Shown here: positions 1 to 8,444 of the stretch, piece after piece
How the letters are laid out: the number at the start of each line of letters is the position of its first letter
How positions within the stretch are numbered: the first letter of the stretch is position 1
Origin: CAWCTD01 sp963798455
GTDB taxonomy: Bacteria; Acidobacteriota; Terriglobia; Bryobacterales; Bryobacteraceae
NCBI GenBank assembly: GCA_963798455.1
Contig: CAWCTD010000003.1
Span: 682,001-746,000 of the forward strand
Reading direction: 5' to 3'
DNA length: 64,000 nt
The notes under the pieces: model-generated
The model's input: the letters and a program-made list of their open reading frames with translations, nothing else
Databases searched by the model: none
What the model was told of the DNA's origin: nothing
Program-made: the position numbers and the translations under genes

Positions 1-616
1 GAATGCCCCGCCAGCGGTACCAGTTCCCGCGCAGCTTGGTGACGCCTTCCTTGCGCTCCAGAAGAGCCTTGGCCGCCGTCGCCCCGAGAACGCAGATCGC
101 TTTCGGCCGGATGGCCAGCAACTGCCGCACCAGGAACTGGCCGCAGGTCTCCATCTCGTCCGGCAGCGGCGTGCGATTGCCGGGCGGCCGGCACTTGACA
201 ACGTTGCAGATGTAGACGTCCTTGCGGAGCAGGGGAATCCCTTCCTTCCGCGCCGTCCCCTCGATCATCTGGGTCAGCAACTGGCCGGCGCGGCCGACAA
301 ATGGCACCCCCTGCTCATCCTCGTCCGCTCCGGGTCCCTCGCCCACGAACACCAGCCTCGCCTGTTCGTTGCCGGCGCCGAAGACGATCTTCGAGCGCCC
401 CTCGTGCAGCCGGCAACGGCGGCAATCGCCGATGTCCTCGCGAATGAGCGCCAGAGTTTCAGTGCACAGGCTGAAGGCCTGTGCCACAGTCTGCTGCAAG
501 TCCTTGGTGTGGCACAGGCCTTCAGCCTGTGCGCCTGCAAGTCCTCGGCGATACAACGTGTCGATGCCCAGATCCTGATAGTAGGCGATGTACTGCCGCA
601 GCAACTCCGGGTTCAT
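1..616 (-). CDS. Uracil-DNA glycosylase, family 4/5 type (3' end cut by window edge)
   Basis: Removes uracil from DNA to start base-excision repair. The frame is open from the ATG at 614-616 to the left edge, giving the first 205 residues. Visible are the paired cysteines of the iron-sulfur cluster (CRRC followed by LHEGR), the active-site stretch VGEGPGADEDEQGVPFVGRA, the third cluster cysteine in CNVVKCRPPGNR and the PDE that follows, all as in family 4 enzymes. Its ATG overlaps the coaBC stop by 4 bases (613-616), so it is the last visible gene of the long minus-strand operon. Oddly, about 23 residues between the N-terminal helix and the first cysteine pair are encoded by a perfect 25-bp inverted repeat (464-532) that keeps the frame open. 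Confidence 0.93.
   Translation of the reverse strand, partial: MNPELLRQYIAYYQDLGIDTLYRRGLAGAQAEGLCHTKDLQQTVAQAFSLCTETLALIREDIGDCRRCRLHEGRSKIVFGAGNEQARLVFVGEGPGADEDEQGVPFVGRAGQLLTQMIEGTARKEGIPLLRKDVYICNVVKCRPPGNRTPLPDEMETCGQFLVRQLLAIRPKAICVLGATAAKALLERKEGVTKLRGNWYRWRGI
464..532. repeat. REP-like perfect inverted repeat inside udg
   Basis: Arms at 464-488 and 508-532 are exact 25-base reverse complements with a 19-base spacer. The arm core is AGGCTGAAGGCCTGTGCCAC. It lies within the coding frame of the glycosylase and adds residues without a stop. It looks like a mobile palindromic repeat that landed in a tolerant linker. I recall similar palindromes scattered through acidobacterial genomes, but cannot check this here. 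Confidence 0.8.
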
Positions 617-1827
617 CGAGCGGCGTGGAGCGCCAGCCGGAGCTTCAGCGCTTCATCCAGAACACGGTCGGCTACGTCGCGTTTAGGGGCGAGTGGCAGC
701 GCGATCACTTCACCGGTGGCCAGGGCAAGGACCACTTCGTTGGTGTCGGACTCAAATCCCGCACCCTCGTGCCCGACGAGATTGCCTACTATCATGTCGC
801 AGTTCTTCGATTGGAGTTTGCGGCGCGCCTCCTGGCGGAGATTCTCGGTCTCGGCGGCGAAGCCGATCAGGAGCCGGTCGCCCTTCTTCTGGCCGAGTTC
901 CGCCAGGATGTCGGGTGTCGGGTCAAGCTCCAGCGAGATCCTGGCGGCCGTCTTCTTGATCTTCTGCCCGGGAACCTTGGCCACGTGGTAGTCGGCGACG
1001 GCGGCCGCCTTGATAATGATGGTCGCCGGCTCCAGGTGATCGAGCACCGCTTGCCGCATTTCTGACGCAGTACGCACCTGGACCACCACCACGCCCCGGG
1101 GCTCCGGCAGATGGACCGGCCCGGAGATCAGGATGGTCTTGGCGCCTCGGGCTGCCGCCGCCTCCGCCAGCGCATAGCCCATCTTGCCCGTAGACCGGTT
1201 CGAAATGTACCGCACCGGATCCAGGGGCTCTTGGGTGGGACCGGCCGTGACGAGGACCGTCTCCCCGTCCAGATCGCGCCGCTTGTTCAGGATGGAGAGT
1301 ACCGCCTCGGCGACGGCCTCGGGCTCCGACATGCGCCCCGGGCCGACCATCCCGCACGCCAGAGAGCCCTCATCGGGCCCCACGACGGTGTGCCCGCGTT
1401 TCCGCAGCGCCTTCAAATTGGCCTGGGTCGCCGGATGGAGCCACATGTTGGTGTTCATGGCGGGAACCAGGACCACCGGCCCGGTGAAGGCGAGATAGAG
1501 GGTCGAAAGGAAATCGTCCGCCAGCCCATGGGCGAACTTGGCCATCAGGTCCGCGGTCGCCGGCGCCACCACGAGAAGATCGCCCTCCTCCGCGACGCTG
1601 ATATGCTCAACCGCGCTGGAGAGCGCCTCTTGCTGTCCGGCGCCGGGAAACAGATCGGTGATGACTTTGCGGCCGGTCAACGCGGCGAAGGTCAGCGGCC
1701 GCACGAACTCGCGCGCCGCCTCCGTCATGATGACCCGCACTTCCAGACCGCGCTCGGCGAGCGCGCGTGCCAGTTCGGCCGCTTTGTAGGCCGAAATGCC
1801 GCCGCCGACACCGAGCAGTGCGCGCAT
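613..1827 (-). CDS. coaBC: Bifunctional phosphopantothenoylcysteine decarboxylase / phosphopantothenate-cysteine ligase
   Basis: Catalyses two steps of coenzyme A synthesis in the cytoplasm: CTP-dependent joining of cysteine to 4'-phosphopantothenate (CoaB) and FMN-dependent decarboxylation (CoaC). The 404-residue length is normal. The CoaC half shows the catalytic His at about residue 75 (HISVAE), the PAMN motif at 122-125 and the proton-donor Cys at 158 in ACGMVGPGRM. The CoaB half begins around residue 185 with TAGPTQEPLDPVR and contains NRSTGKMG and KAAAVADY. It follows rpoZ by 3 bases and overlaps the glycosylase start, so it is part of the rpoZ/gmk operon, a common bacterial arrangement. 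Confidence 0.97.
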   Translation of the reverse strand: MRALLGVGGGISAYKAAELARALAERGLEVRVIMTEAAREFVRPLTFAALTGRKVITDLFPGAGQQEALSSAVEHISVAEEGDLLVVAPATADLMAKFAHGLADDFLSTLYLAFTGPVVLVPAMNTNMWLHPATQANLKALRKRGHTVVGPDEGSLACGMVGPGRMSEPEAVAEAVLSILNKRRDLDGETVLVTAGPTQEPLDPVRYISNRSTGKMGYALAEAAAARGAKTILISGPVHLPEPRGVVVVQVRTASEMRQAVLDHLEPATIIIKAAAVADYHVAKVPGQKIKKTAARISLELDPTPDILAELGQKKGDRLLIGFAAETENLRQEARRKLQSKNCDMIVGNLVGHEGAGFESDTNEVVLALATGEVIALPLAPKRDVADRVLDEALKLRLALHAAR

Positions 1828-1830
1828 CGG

Positions 1831-2094
1831 TCACTCTTCCGGTTGCTTAGTCTCCTCGGCGGGAGCTTGGGCTGTATCCTCCCACTTGACCAGCCCCCGG
1901 CGAACCTCCTCCATGGCGATCACCGTTGACTTCTTCGAGGTTGTAGGCAGAAACGGCCGGGCGCCGCCCTGTAGCTGCCGGGCCCGCTTCGCCGCCACGA
2001 TGATCCACCGGTACGTGCTCTGTTCGGGATCATCCGGGATCGTATGAAGACTGTTGTTCCTCTGGAGTGTGTCACCCATATGGCCTGCAATCAA
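1831..2094 (-). CDS. rpoZ: RNA polymerase omega subunit
   Basis: Small accessory subunit that helps assemble the beta' subunit of RNA polymerase. The 87-residue protein has the omega-type core STYRWIIVAAKRARQLQGGA and a later EEVRRGLVKWE segment, and ends in a charged, proline-containing tail. The position between gmk and coaBC is the classic one and supports the call. The ATG at 2094 overlaps the gmk stop in an ATGA; an internal Met at 2079 is the alternative start. Confidence 0.9.
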   Translation of the reverse strand: MIAGHMGDTLQRNNSLHTIPDDPEQSTYRWIIVAAKRARQLQGGARPFLPTTSKKSTVIAMEEVRRGLVKWEDTAQAPAEETKQPEE

Positions 2095-2717
2095 TCCGCT
2101 GAATAGCCTCTCTCTTCAAACGTGGCCAAAATAGGCCGAACCTCCCCTTCCGTGCGGTTCCGCCGGGCACGCTCGGCTTTCACGATCGAAGCCAGCGTGT
2201 CCACGGCAGTTTCGACCTCACGGTTGACAACGATGTAATCGTAGGAGGTGTAGTTGCGAATCTCTTCCGCTGCCTCGCGCAACCGCCGCTCGATCACAGC
2301 TTCCTGATCTTCCGAGCGATCACGCAACCGTTGTTCCAGAATCTTGCGGGAAGGAGCAAGAATGAAGATGCTGACAGCATCCGAAATCCGACTCTTTAAT
2401 TGTCTCGCACCTTGGACGTCGATGTCGAGTACCAAGTCCAGCCCTTCTGCCCGCGCCTTTTCCAGGACGCTCTGGTGGGTCCCGTAGTAGTTGCCGAAAA
2501 CCAAGGCGTGCTCCAGGAACTCGTCGCGCGCCATGCGCTGCTGGAATTCTTCTCTACTAATATAATAGTAATTCTGGCCCGAGCGTTCCTGGCCACGCGG
2601 AGACCTAGTCGTGTAAGAGATAGAGAACAAAAGGCCAGGCACTGAGTTCAGGAGCCTGCTCACCAGCGTGGACTTGCCCGACCCGGAGGGCGCCGAGATG
2701 ACAAAGACGATGCTCAT
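2091..2717 (-). CDS. gmk: Guanylate kinase
   Basis: Phosphorylates GMP to GDP with ATP in guanine nucleotide synthesis and salvage. The protein has 208 residues, the usual length. The Walker A loop SAPSGSGKST is at residues 8-17, followed by the GMP-binding segment SYTTRSPRGQE and the YYGT/VLDIDVQGARQLK region. It overlaps yicC upstream and rpoZ downstream by 4 bases each, so translation is probably coupled. Confidence 0.97.
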   Translation of the reverse strand: MSIVFVISAPSGSGKSTLVSRLLNSVPGLLFSISYTTRSPRGQERSGQNYYYISREEFQQRMARDEFLEHALVFGNYYGTHQSVLEKARAEGLDLVLDIDVQGARQLKSRISDAVSIFILAPSRKILEQRLRDRSEDQEAVIERRLREAAEEIRNYTSYDYIVVNREVETAVDTLASIVKAERARRNRTEGEVRPILATFEERGYSAD

Positions 2718-3604
2718 TCCAGATTCTGTGACTGCTCCCTGATCTTCTCTATTTCCGCTTTGGCCCCCAGCGCAAGGTCGGTGATGCCGAGGCCCGGCTC
2801 GCCGGCGCCGATCGTCTTGGAGAGGATTGTGTTGGCCTCCCGGCTCATTTCCTGCAACAGAAAGTCCAGTCTCTTGCCCACCTCGCCACCCGTCGCCAGC
2901 ATATCCTGCAATTGAGAGGCGTGGACCTTCAGGCGAGTGAGTTCCTCGCTGATGTCGCTCTTGTCCACCAAGAGGGCCACTTCCTGGGCCAGCCGCTGCG
3001 GATCGATGGAGGCGCCGCCAAGCAGCGCCGCCAGCCGCTCGTTCAGCCGAGCCTCAAAGGCGGGGAGAGCGCGAGCGCGGAGTTCTTCCATGCGGGCGCC
3101 CGCTTCGATAAGCGAGCCGGCGCGCGTGGTGAGCTCGGAAACCAGTTCACGGCCCTCACGCTCGCGGAAAGCGTTCAACGCTTCCATCGCCTCGTCCAAG
3201 GCCAGCACCAGGAGTTGCTCGGCCGCGGCGCCGGTCTCCTCATCCGCGGCCTCCCGGAACATGCCCGGCAACCCCAGCGCGGCATTCAGATCGGGCTCGG
3301 CCGCGAAGCCCAGTTCGCCCGCGGCCTGCCCGAAGGCCGCCACGTAGGCCTGCAGCAGGCCGCGATTCAGCGCGCAGGCGGCAGGCCGGCTTCTGGTGAA
3401 GGAGACTCGCACCTGGAAATGCCCGCGCAAAGCATGACGCTTGACCACCGCGCGGAGCGCGTTCTCAAACGGGTCCAGATCTTCAGGCATGTGGAAGTGG
3501 AGATCCAGGCCGCGGTGGTTCACGCTCTTCACTGTGATCACGACGTCCCCTTCCTCGGAGGACTTGTGGATGCGGGCGAAGCCCGTCATGCTTCGAATGC
3601 TCAT
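2714..3604 (-). CDS. YicC-family endoribonuclease
   Basis: A 296-residue YicC/YloC protein. It opens with the family hallmark MxSMTGFAR and continues with a VKSVNHRGLD segment; the C-terminal part contains the conserved DFLLQEMSREANTILSK region and ends IEKIREQSQNLE. Characterised members cut RNA and influence small-RNA turnover; the exact substrate here is unknown. Neighbours are an ABC exporter upstream and gmk downstream, each with an ATGA overlap. The yicC-gmk-rpoZ-coaBC order is widely conserved. Confidence 0.93.
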   Translation of the reverse strand: MSIRSMTGFARIHKSSEEGDVVITVKSVNHRGLDLHFHMPEDLDPFENALRAVVKRHALRGHFQVRVSFTRSRPAACALNRGLLQAYVAAFGQAAGELGFAAEPDLNAALGLPGMFREAADEETGAAAEQLLVLALDEAMEALNAFREREGRELVSELTTRAGSLIEAGARMEELRARALPAFEARLNERLAALLGGASIDPQRLAQEVALLVDKSDISEELTRLKVHASQLQDMLATGGEVGKRLDFLLQEMSREANTILSKTIGAGEPGLGITDLALGAKAEIEKIREQSQNLE

Positions 3605-5430
3605 AGGTCCGTCACAGGGCCGGCTTCCAAGAACTGCAACTCGTACAGTTTCTGGTAGATGCCTCCGGCGCTCAGCAGTTCTTCGTGCCTGCCCCTCTCG
3701 CAGATTTGCCCATGGTCGAGAACCACGATCTTGTCCGCGCGGCGAATGGTCGACAGGCGGTGGGCGATGACGATGACCGTGCGCCCGGTCATCAGCGTCG
3801 CCAGAGCCTTCTGCACGAGGGACTCCGATTCGGAGTCGAGGTGCGACGTGGCCTCATCGAGAATGAGGATCGGCGCGTTCTCGAGCAGCGCCCGGGCGAT
3901 GGCGATGCGCTGCCTCTGCCCCCCGCTGAGCTTCAGCCCCCGCTCCCCGATCACGGTCTCATAGCCGTTCGGCATCTGGAGGATGAACTCCTCGCACAGG
4001 GCGTTCCGGGCCGCCTCCCTGATCCCCCGCGTGGTGACGTCCTGCCGTCCATACCGGATGTTGTTGGCCACCGTGTCATTGAATAGGAAGGTTTCCTGGG
4101 GGACGATGCTGATCTTCTGCCGCAGCGTCACCAGTTGCAGGTCCCTGACGTCACGCCCGTCGATTCGAACCGCACCGCCGGTCACGTCGTAGAATCGCGG
4201 CAAAAGCTGGACCAGCGTAGATTTGCCGGCCCCGCTGGGTCCCACCAGGGCCAGCACTTCCCCCGCCGTCACCTCCAGGCGGATGTCCTCGAGTCGAAAG
4301 CCATTGAAGGAACTGGTGTAGCTGAAGGCGACGTCGTCGTAAACAATCGCCTTCTCGAACCACTTCAGCGGGGCCGCTCCCGGCCGTTCCTGAATCGCCT
4401 CGGGGCGGTCGAGGTATTCAAAGACACGCTGGGTGGCGCCCAGGGCCTGCTGGAAGATGTTGTAGATCCCGGTGAGCCGCTTCACCGGTTCGTAGAGCAT
4501 CAGCAACGCCACTACGAAGCTGGTGAACTCGCCTGCCGTCATCTGGCCTGTTTTGATCTGAGTCCTGGCGTAGGTGAGCAGGCCCACGATGGTCAGGGCG
4601 CCAAAAAACTCGATAAGCGGCGACGCCAGCGCCTGCTGCGCGACGTATCGCAGGCTGCTCACCTTAAGACGGCCGGCGGCGTGGCGGAACCTTCTGGATT
4701 CATACTCTTCCGCCCCGAAAGCCTGGACCACCTGGTGGCCGCTCAAAGTCTCCTGAAGGATCTGGTTCATCTCGGCCATGTCGTCCTGCGCCCGCCGCGT
4801 GGTCCGGCGGATGCGCTTGCCGATGCGGGCCGTGGGTATGAGGACAAAGGGCAGAACGGTGACGCTGGCGATGGCCAGCCTCCAGTCAGTTCCCAGCAAC
4901 ATGTACAGCAGAAACAAGGCGATGGAGCTTTGCCGCAGCAGATCCGCGAGAATGTGCGAGGTGGCGACCTGGATCTTGTCGATGTCGTTCATGATGGACG
5001 ACATGAGCTTGCCAGTGGAGTGAGACTCGAAGAACTCCGCGCCGTGCCTCAAGACTTTGTCGAAGATGATCTGGCGCAGATCGGTGACGGTCGAAACGCC
5101 GACGTAATTGATCAGGTAGTTTCCGAGATAGTCGAAAACCCCCCGCACCAGGAAGATTCCCAGAATCCCGGTCGCGATCATGGTCCACACATTGTGAATC
5201 CAGGACGGGATGAGGTCGTTCAGGTAGATGGTCGTGCCGGTAACGGGGATCTTGAACAGCGGAACGGGGGCTTCCGATGGCACCGTGCTCAGAACGCGGT
5301 CAAAGATGGGGCCGATCAGTTTCGCCAGCAACATCTGCGTCACGCCGACGCACAGCATCAGCAGGACGGAGAGGATCAGCGGCGCCGCGTAGGGCCGGAC
5401 ATAGCGCAGGAGCCGCCGAAATTCGATCAT
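3601..5430 (-). CDS. ABC exporter, MsbA-like (fused membrane and ATPase domains)
   Basis: A 609-residue half-transporter. The N-terminal part (about 1-330) has six predicted membrane segments of the ABC_membrane type. The ATPase part has Walker A GPSGAGKST, the Q-loop PQETFLFNDT, the signature LSGGQRQRIAIARALL, Walker B ILILDEATSHLDSES and the switch His in VIAHRLSTI. Size and sequence fit MsbA, which flips lipid A-core across the inner membrane; the lipopolysaccharide-type glycosyltransferase directly upstream, with a 4-base overlap, supports a cell-envelope role. A multidrug exporter is the main alternative. Confidence 0.88.
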   Translation of the reverse strand: MIEFRRLLRYVRPYAAPLILSVLLMLCVGVTQMLLAKLIGPIFDRVLSTVPSEAPVPLFKIPVTGTTIYLNDLIPSWIHNVWTMIATGILGIFLVRGVFDYLGNYLINYVGVSTVTDLRQIIFDKVLRHGAEFFESHSTGKLMSSIMNDIDKIQVATSHILADLLRQSSIALFLLYMLLGTDWRLAIASVTVLPFVLIPTARIGKRIRRTTRRAQDDMAEMNQILQETLSGHQVVQAFGAEEYESRRFRHAAGRLKVSSLRYVAQQALASPLIEFFGALTIVGLLTYARTQIKTGQMTAGEFTSFVVALLMLYEPVKRLTGIYNIFQQALGATQRVFEYLDRPEAIQERPGAAPLKWFEKAIVYDDVAFSYTSSFNGFRLEDIRLEVTAGEVLALVGPSGAGKSTLVQLLPRFYDVTGGAVRIDGRDVRDLQLVTLRQKISIVPQETFLFNDTVANNIRYGRQDVTTRGIREAARNALCEEFILQMPNGYETVIGERGLKLSGGQRQRIAIARALLENAPILILDEATSHLDSESESLVQKALATLMTGRTVIVIAHRLSTIRRADKIVVLDHGQICERGRHEELLSAGGIYQKLYELQFLEAGPVTDL

Positions 5431-6338
5431 GCCGCTACCTTGAGCTTCGCGATGGCCGAGAGCACTTCGTCCACGCTCACGCTCTCAATGGGGCCGCGCG
5501 CGATGATCGTCTCCGAAGCTGTCTTCCAAGGCGCCCACACCACGGGATCGGAGCCGCCGAAGATCACCACCACCGGTACCCCAAAGGCCGCCGCCATGTG
5601 CGCCGGGCCGGAATCGTTCCCAACGAACAAGGAGGCCCCGGCCATCAGAGACTTGACCTCCGAAAGAGGCGCGCCGGCCCGCGCACGGTACCGGCCGAAA
5701 GCCGACAAATCCTCGCCCTCTCCGGCGATGATCACGGGCTCCAGCCGCAACTCACCCGCCACGTGCCGGGCCACGGCCAGGAACCGCTCCGCGGGCCAGG
5801 TCTTCCCCACGCCCTTAGCCATCGGGTGGATGACGGCGTAAGGCGGACCGGCCCTGGGCCGCTCAGCAAAGAGCCTGGCACGGGGAACGTCCGTTCGGCT
5901 CGCCCCCAGATAGAAGACGGCCGAGGCCAGTTGCTCCGCCGTGTGCGTCTTTCGGGTGACCCCTAGGACCTCTTGCGCTGTCGGGATACGGACGTTGTAA
6001 GCGAAGGAGCCGGCGAAGTGGCCAAAAGCCGCCCTCACACGGGCGCCGGACAGCAGCGTCAGTAAGAGACTCCGGTTGCCTCCGTGCAGATTGAGGCACA
6101 GGTGCGGCCGCCACGCGCGAAGCTCCCGCACACTCGGCCGCAGCAGAGCGTCCACGTCCGGGTTGCCCTCGAACACAGACAAGAACCGCTCCTCGACCAC
6201 CACTGCGATCTTCAGGTCCGGCCGGCTCTCGCGGAGGATCGCCAGCGCGGGTGTGGTCAGGATGCAGTCTCCCAGCGAGCGAAGGCGGATCACCGCCACG
6301 CGCGCGCCGACGGGTGTCCTCTCCAGAGCGATTTCCAT
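5427..6338 (-). CDS. Glycosyltransferase family 9 (heptosyltransferase-like)
   Basis: A 303-residue GT9-type enzyme. It starts VAVIRLRSLGDCILTTPAL, the typical N-terminal nucleotide-sugar fold entry, and has the acceptor/donor-site region HPMAKGVGKTWPAERF and the C-terminal FVGNDSGPAHMAAAFGVPVVVIFGGSDP motif seen in heptosyltransferases of lipopolysaccharide inner core synthesis. It overlaps the MsbA-like exporter by 4 bases, which fits lipid A-core assembly followed by export. The sugar and acceptor cannot be read from the sequence. Confidence 0.9.
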   Translation of the reverse strand: MEIALERTPVGARVAVIRLRSLGDCILTTPALAILRESRPDLKIAVVVEERFLSVFEGNPDVDALLRPSVRELRAWRPHLCLNLHGGNRSLLLTLLSGARVRAAFGHFAGSFAYNVRIPTAQEVLGVTRKTHTAEQLASAVFYLGASRTDVPRARLFAERPRAGPPYAVIHPMAKGVGKTWPAERFLAVARHVAGELRLEPVIIAGEGEDLSAFGRYRARAGAPLSEVKSLMAGASLFVGNDSGPAHMAAAFGVPVVVIFGGSDPVVWAPWKTASETIIARGPIESVSVDEVLSAIAKLKVAA

Positions 6339-6351
6339 CGAGAGGATAGGA

Positions 6352-6522
6352 TCACTCTTCGATTCTGGCCTCGTCGACCAGCATTACGGGAATGTCGTCT
6401 CGAATCGGATATACCCGCTTGCACTGGCTGCACTTGAGGCCGTTTTCGTCCTGCTTCAGCTCGAGCGGCGCCTTGCAGAGCGGGCAAACCAGGATGTCGA
6501 GCAGATCCTTGCTGATGGCCAT
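6352..6522 (-). CDS. Trm112/YcaR-like small zinc protein
   Basis: A 56-residue protein starting MAISKDLLDILVCPLCKAPL and continuing with CSQCKRVYPIRDDIPVML. The two CxxC pairs (CPLC and CSQC) form the zinc ribbon of the Trm112 family (UPF0434). In bacteria, such proteins often sit beside lipid A or glycosyltransferase genes; related proteins in other domains activate methyltransferases. It lies 13 bases upstream of the GT9 gene in the same operon. Confidence 0.88.
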   Translation of the reverse strand: MAISKDLLDILVCPLCKAPLELKQDENGLKCSQCKRVYPIRDDIPVMLVDEARIEE

Positions 6523-6567
6523 AGCCAGCCTATCAGTCTAGCATGTGGGCGATACCGCCAGGCAGCA

Positions 6568-7230
6568 TCAGCTCCCCTGCATCTCGGCGCGAGCCTTGGC
6601 GATGACCGCCAGGAACTGCTTGGCGCGCTCCTGGATGATGTCGTAGCGCCCTTCCTTGATGGTCTTGGCGTCGACCATCTCGCTGCCCACGGCTACCGCG
6701 CAGGCCCCGGCCTTCAGGAAATCGGCGGCGGTTTCCAGATTCACCCCGCCGGTGGGGATCATCTCTACCTGCGGGAGTGGCGCCTTGAGCGCCTTGATGT
6801 ACTTGGGGCCGCCCACGTTGCCGCAAGGGAAGACCTTGACGATGTCGGCGCCCGCCTCCCAGGCCGTCAAGACCTCGGTCGGGGTCAGCGCGCCGGGCAT
6901 GACGACCTTCGAATAGCGCTTCGCCATTTCGATGGTGGCCAGCCTCAGGTTCGGCGAAACGAAGAACTCCGCGCCGGCCAGCATGGCGGCCCGCATCGTC
7001 TCGCTGTCCAGTACGGTCCCTGCTCCGAGCACGATCTTGTCGCCGAACTGATCGGCGACCTTTTCCAGGGCTTTGATCGCCCCGGGCGTGGTCATTGTGA
7101 TCTCGGCGGCCCGGATGCCACCGTTGTATATGGCCTCAATCGCTTTGATGGCGCTTTCGGCGCTCGTGACGCGCACGATGGGCACGATGCCGACGTCCAT
7201 GATGTAGGAAAGAACAGTCTGTTTTTTCAT
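6568..7230 (-). CDS. eda: 2-keto-3-deoxy-6-phosphogluconate / 4-hydroxy-2-oxoglutarate aldolase
   Basis: Class I aldolase that splits KDPG into pyruvate and glyceraldehyde 3-phosphate in the Entner-Doudoroff pathway. It has 220 residues. The base-acting Glu is at 43 (AAEIT), the Schiff-base Lys at 132 (DIVKVFPC) and the phosphate-binding loop is in IPTGGVNLETA. zwf at the far end of the window would feed the same pathway, but edd is not in view. It lies 4 bases after the DUF167 gene and 45 bases before the Trm112-like gene. Confidence 0.93.
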   Translation of the reverse strand: MKKQTVLSYIMDVGIVPIVRVTSAESAIKAIEAIYNGGIRAAEITMTTPGAIKALEKVADQFGDKIVLGAGTVLDSETMRAAMLAGAEFFVSPNLRLATIEMAKRYSKVVMPGALTPTEVLTAWEAGADIVKVFPCGNVGGPKYIKALKAPLPQVEMIPTGGVNLETAADFLKAGACAVAVGSEMVDAKTIKEGRYDIIQERAKQFLAVIAKARAEMQGS

Positions 7231-7234
7231 GCTT

Positions 7235-7504
7235 CTATGATCTTACCAGCACCCTTTTCAACTGCGAAGTCTCGCCGCTGAGAATAGCCACGCCGCGGGG
7301 CTTGACGCCCAGTTCCCTGGCTACCAGCGCGCACACCTCGGCGTTGGCTTTACCCTTCTCGGGCGGCGCCTGTACCTTTACCTTGAGCGTGCCGTCGGCC
7401 ATCACGCCGGCAATCTCGCTGCGGCCGGACTTCGGCACGACCTTCACCTTCAAGCGCACCTCGCCTTTCGCCGCCAGTTGCTGCTTGATCTCGGGAAGGG
7501 TCAC
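7235..7504 (-). CDS. DUF167/YggU-family protein
   Basis: An 89-residue DUF167 protein, recognised by VKVVPKSGRSEIAG and the PPEKGKANAEVCALVARELG segment, which is the family hallmark, followed by ILSGETSQLKRVLV. The biochemical role is not established. It is co-directional with eda (4-base gap) and the DUF2393-like gene (7-base gap), so it is likely co-transcribed with them. Confidence 0.9.
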   Translation of the reverse strand: MTLPEIKQQLAAKGEVRLKVKVVPKSGRSEIAGVMADGTLKVKVQAPPEKGKANAEVCALVARELGVKPRGVAILSGETSQLKRVLVRS

Positions 7505-7511
7505 GGCAGGC

Positions 7512-7997
7512 TCAGTTGAAGATGATCTGCGCGATCACCAATTGGGGCGCCATTTGGTTCCAACTTTCCGGGATGGTGTCGAACGCGAGACGGAAATCTT
7601 TGGTTTCCCCTGACTTGAGGCCTCCCCGGTCCCTGCGCACGATAGGCACCCGCTCACGCAGGACAACCTGGCCAGAGGCATCATAGAAGACGCAGTTGAT
7701 GTCCACCGAAGCCAGGTTCCTGTCGCCGAAGTTGCTGACCTTGCCGAGGATCTCAACCAGCGTCTGCCGCAGGAAGGCGTCCGTGGCTTTCATCCCGACA
7801 TCGCTCAGCCTGAGGTAGCGCACATAGGCTTTGGCCTCCGGCGTCAGAACCACTTTGGGGGGCGCTACATGCTTCGTCTGCCAGTCCAGATACCAGAAGC
7901 CGGCGCCGACCGCGAGCATGATTCCCAGGATGATGAATGCGGAGGCCGGGACGCGCCTCCTGCGTTGCTCGAACACCTGGCCAGGTTCCACCGTCAT
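7512..7997 (-). CDS. DUF2393-like membrane-anchored protein
   Basis: A 161-residue protein with one N-terminal membrane segment (FIILGIMLAVGAGFWYL, about residues 19-35) and an outside-facing beta-rich domain. The stretch LSDVGMKATDAFLRQTLVEI and the end IPESWNQMAPQLVIAQIIF match my memory of DUF2393-type proteins common in Acidobacteria; function unknown. I chose the ATG at 7997 because upstream in-frame residues are antisense to yjbQ. Only 12 bases separate this start from the divergent yjbQ start. It heads the minus-strand operon. Confidence 0.7.
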   Translation of the reverse strand: MTVEPGQVFEQRRRRVPASAFIILGIMLAVGAGFWYLDWQTKHVAPPKVVLTPEAKAYVRYLRLSDVGMKATDAFLRQTLVEILGKVSNFGDRNLASVDINCVFYDASGQVVLRERVPIVRRDRGGLKSGETKDFRLAFDTIPESWNQMAPQLVIAQIIFN

Positions 7998-8009
7998 CTC
8001 CTCTACAAT

Positions 8010-8438
8010 ATGACATGGATGAAGAGCTACCGAAAAGAACATTGGTTTGAGATTCCCAGCCGCAGAGGCTTTGTCAACATCACGCCGCAGGTCAGCTCCT
8101 GCCTGACCGAGAGCGGCATCCAGGAAGGTCTGGTGCTGGTCAATGCGATGCACATCACGGCCTCGGTGTTCATCAACGACGACGAGTCGGGCTTGCACCG
8201 CGATTTTGACAAGTGGCTCGAGGGGCTGGCCCCGCACGAACCGACTTCGCAGTATCACCACAACGATAGCGGCGAAGACAACGCGGACGCCCACCTGAAA
8301 CGCTCGGTCATGGGGCGGGAGGTGGTCGTGGCCGTCACCAAGGGCAAACTGGATTTCGGCCCTTGGGAACAGATCTTTTACGGGGAGTTCGACGGCCGGC
8401 GCCGCAAGCGGGTGCTGGTGAAGATCATCGGCGAGTAG
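8010..8438 (+). CDS. YjbQ/UPF0047 family protein
   Basis: A 142-residue YjbQ-type protein with the family landmarks GLVLVNAMHITASVFINDDE, HHNDSGEDNADAHLKRSVMGREV and GPWEQIFYGEFDGRR. The conserved His and Asp/Glu residues are thought to bind metal; some members rescue thiamin phosphate synthase mutants. No Shine-Dalgarno is visible; a TACAAT hexamer at 8004-8009 directly precedes the first ATG, so translation may instead begin at the in-frame ATG at 8019 on a leaderless message. Confidence 0.92.
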   Translation: MTWMKSYRKEHWFEIPSRRGFVNITPQVSSCLTESGIQEGLVLVNAMHITASVFINDDESGLHRDFDKWLEGLAPHEPTSQYHHNDSGEDNADAHLKRSVMGREVVVAVTKGKLDFGPWEQIFYGEFDGRRRKRVLVKIIGE

Positions 8439-8444
8439 CCCGGT

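Noticed and set aside
4135..5841. 568-residue open frame on the plus strand
   Set aside because: It is antisense to the MsbA-like exporter and has the low-complexity, Arg/Gln/Gly-rich look of a GC-driven shadow frame.
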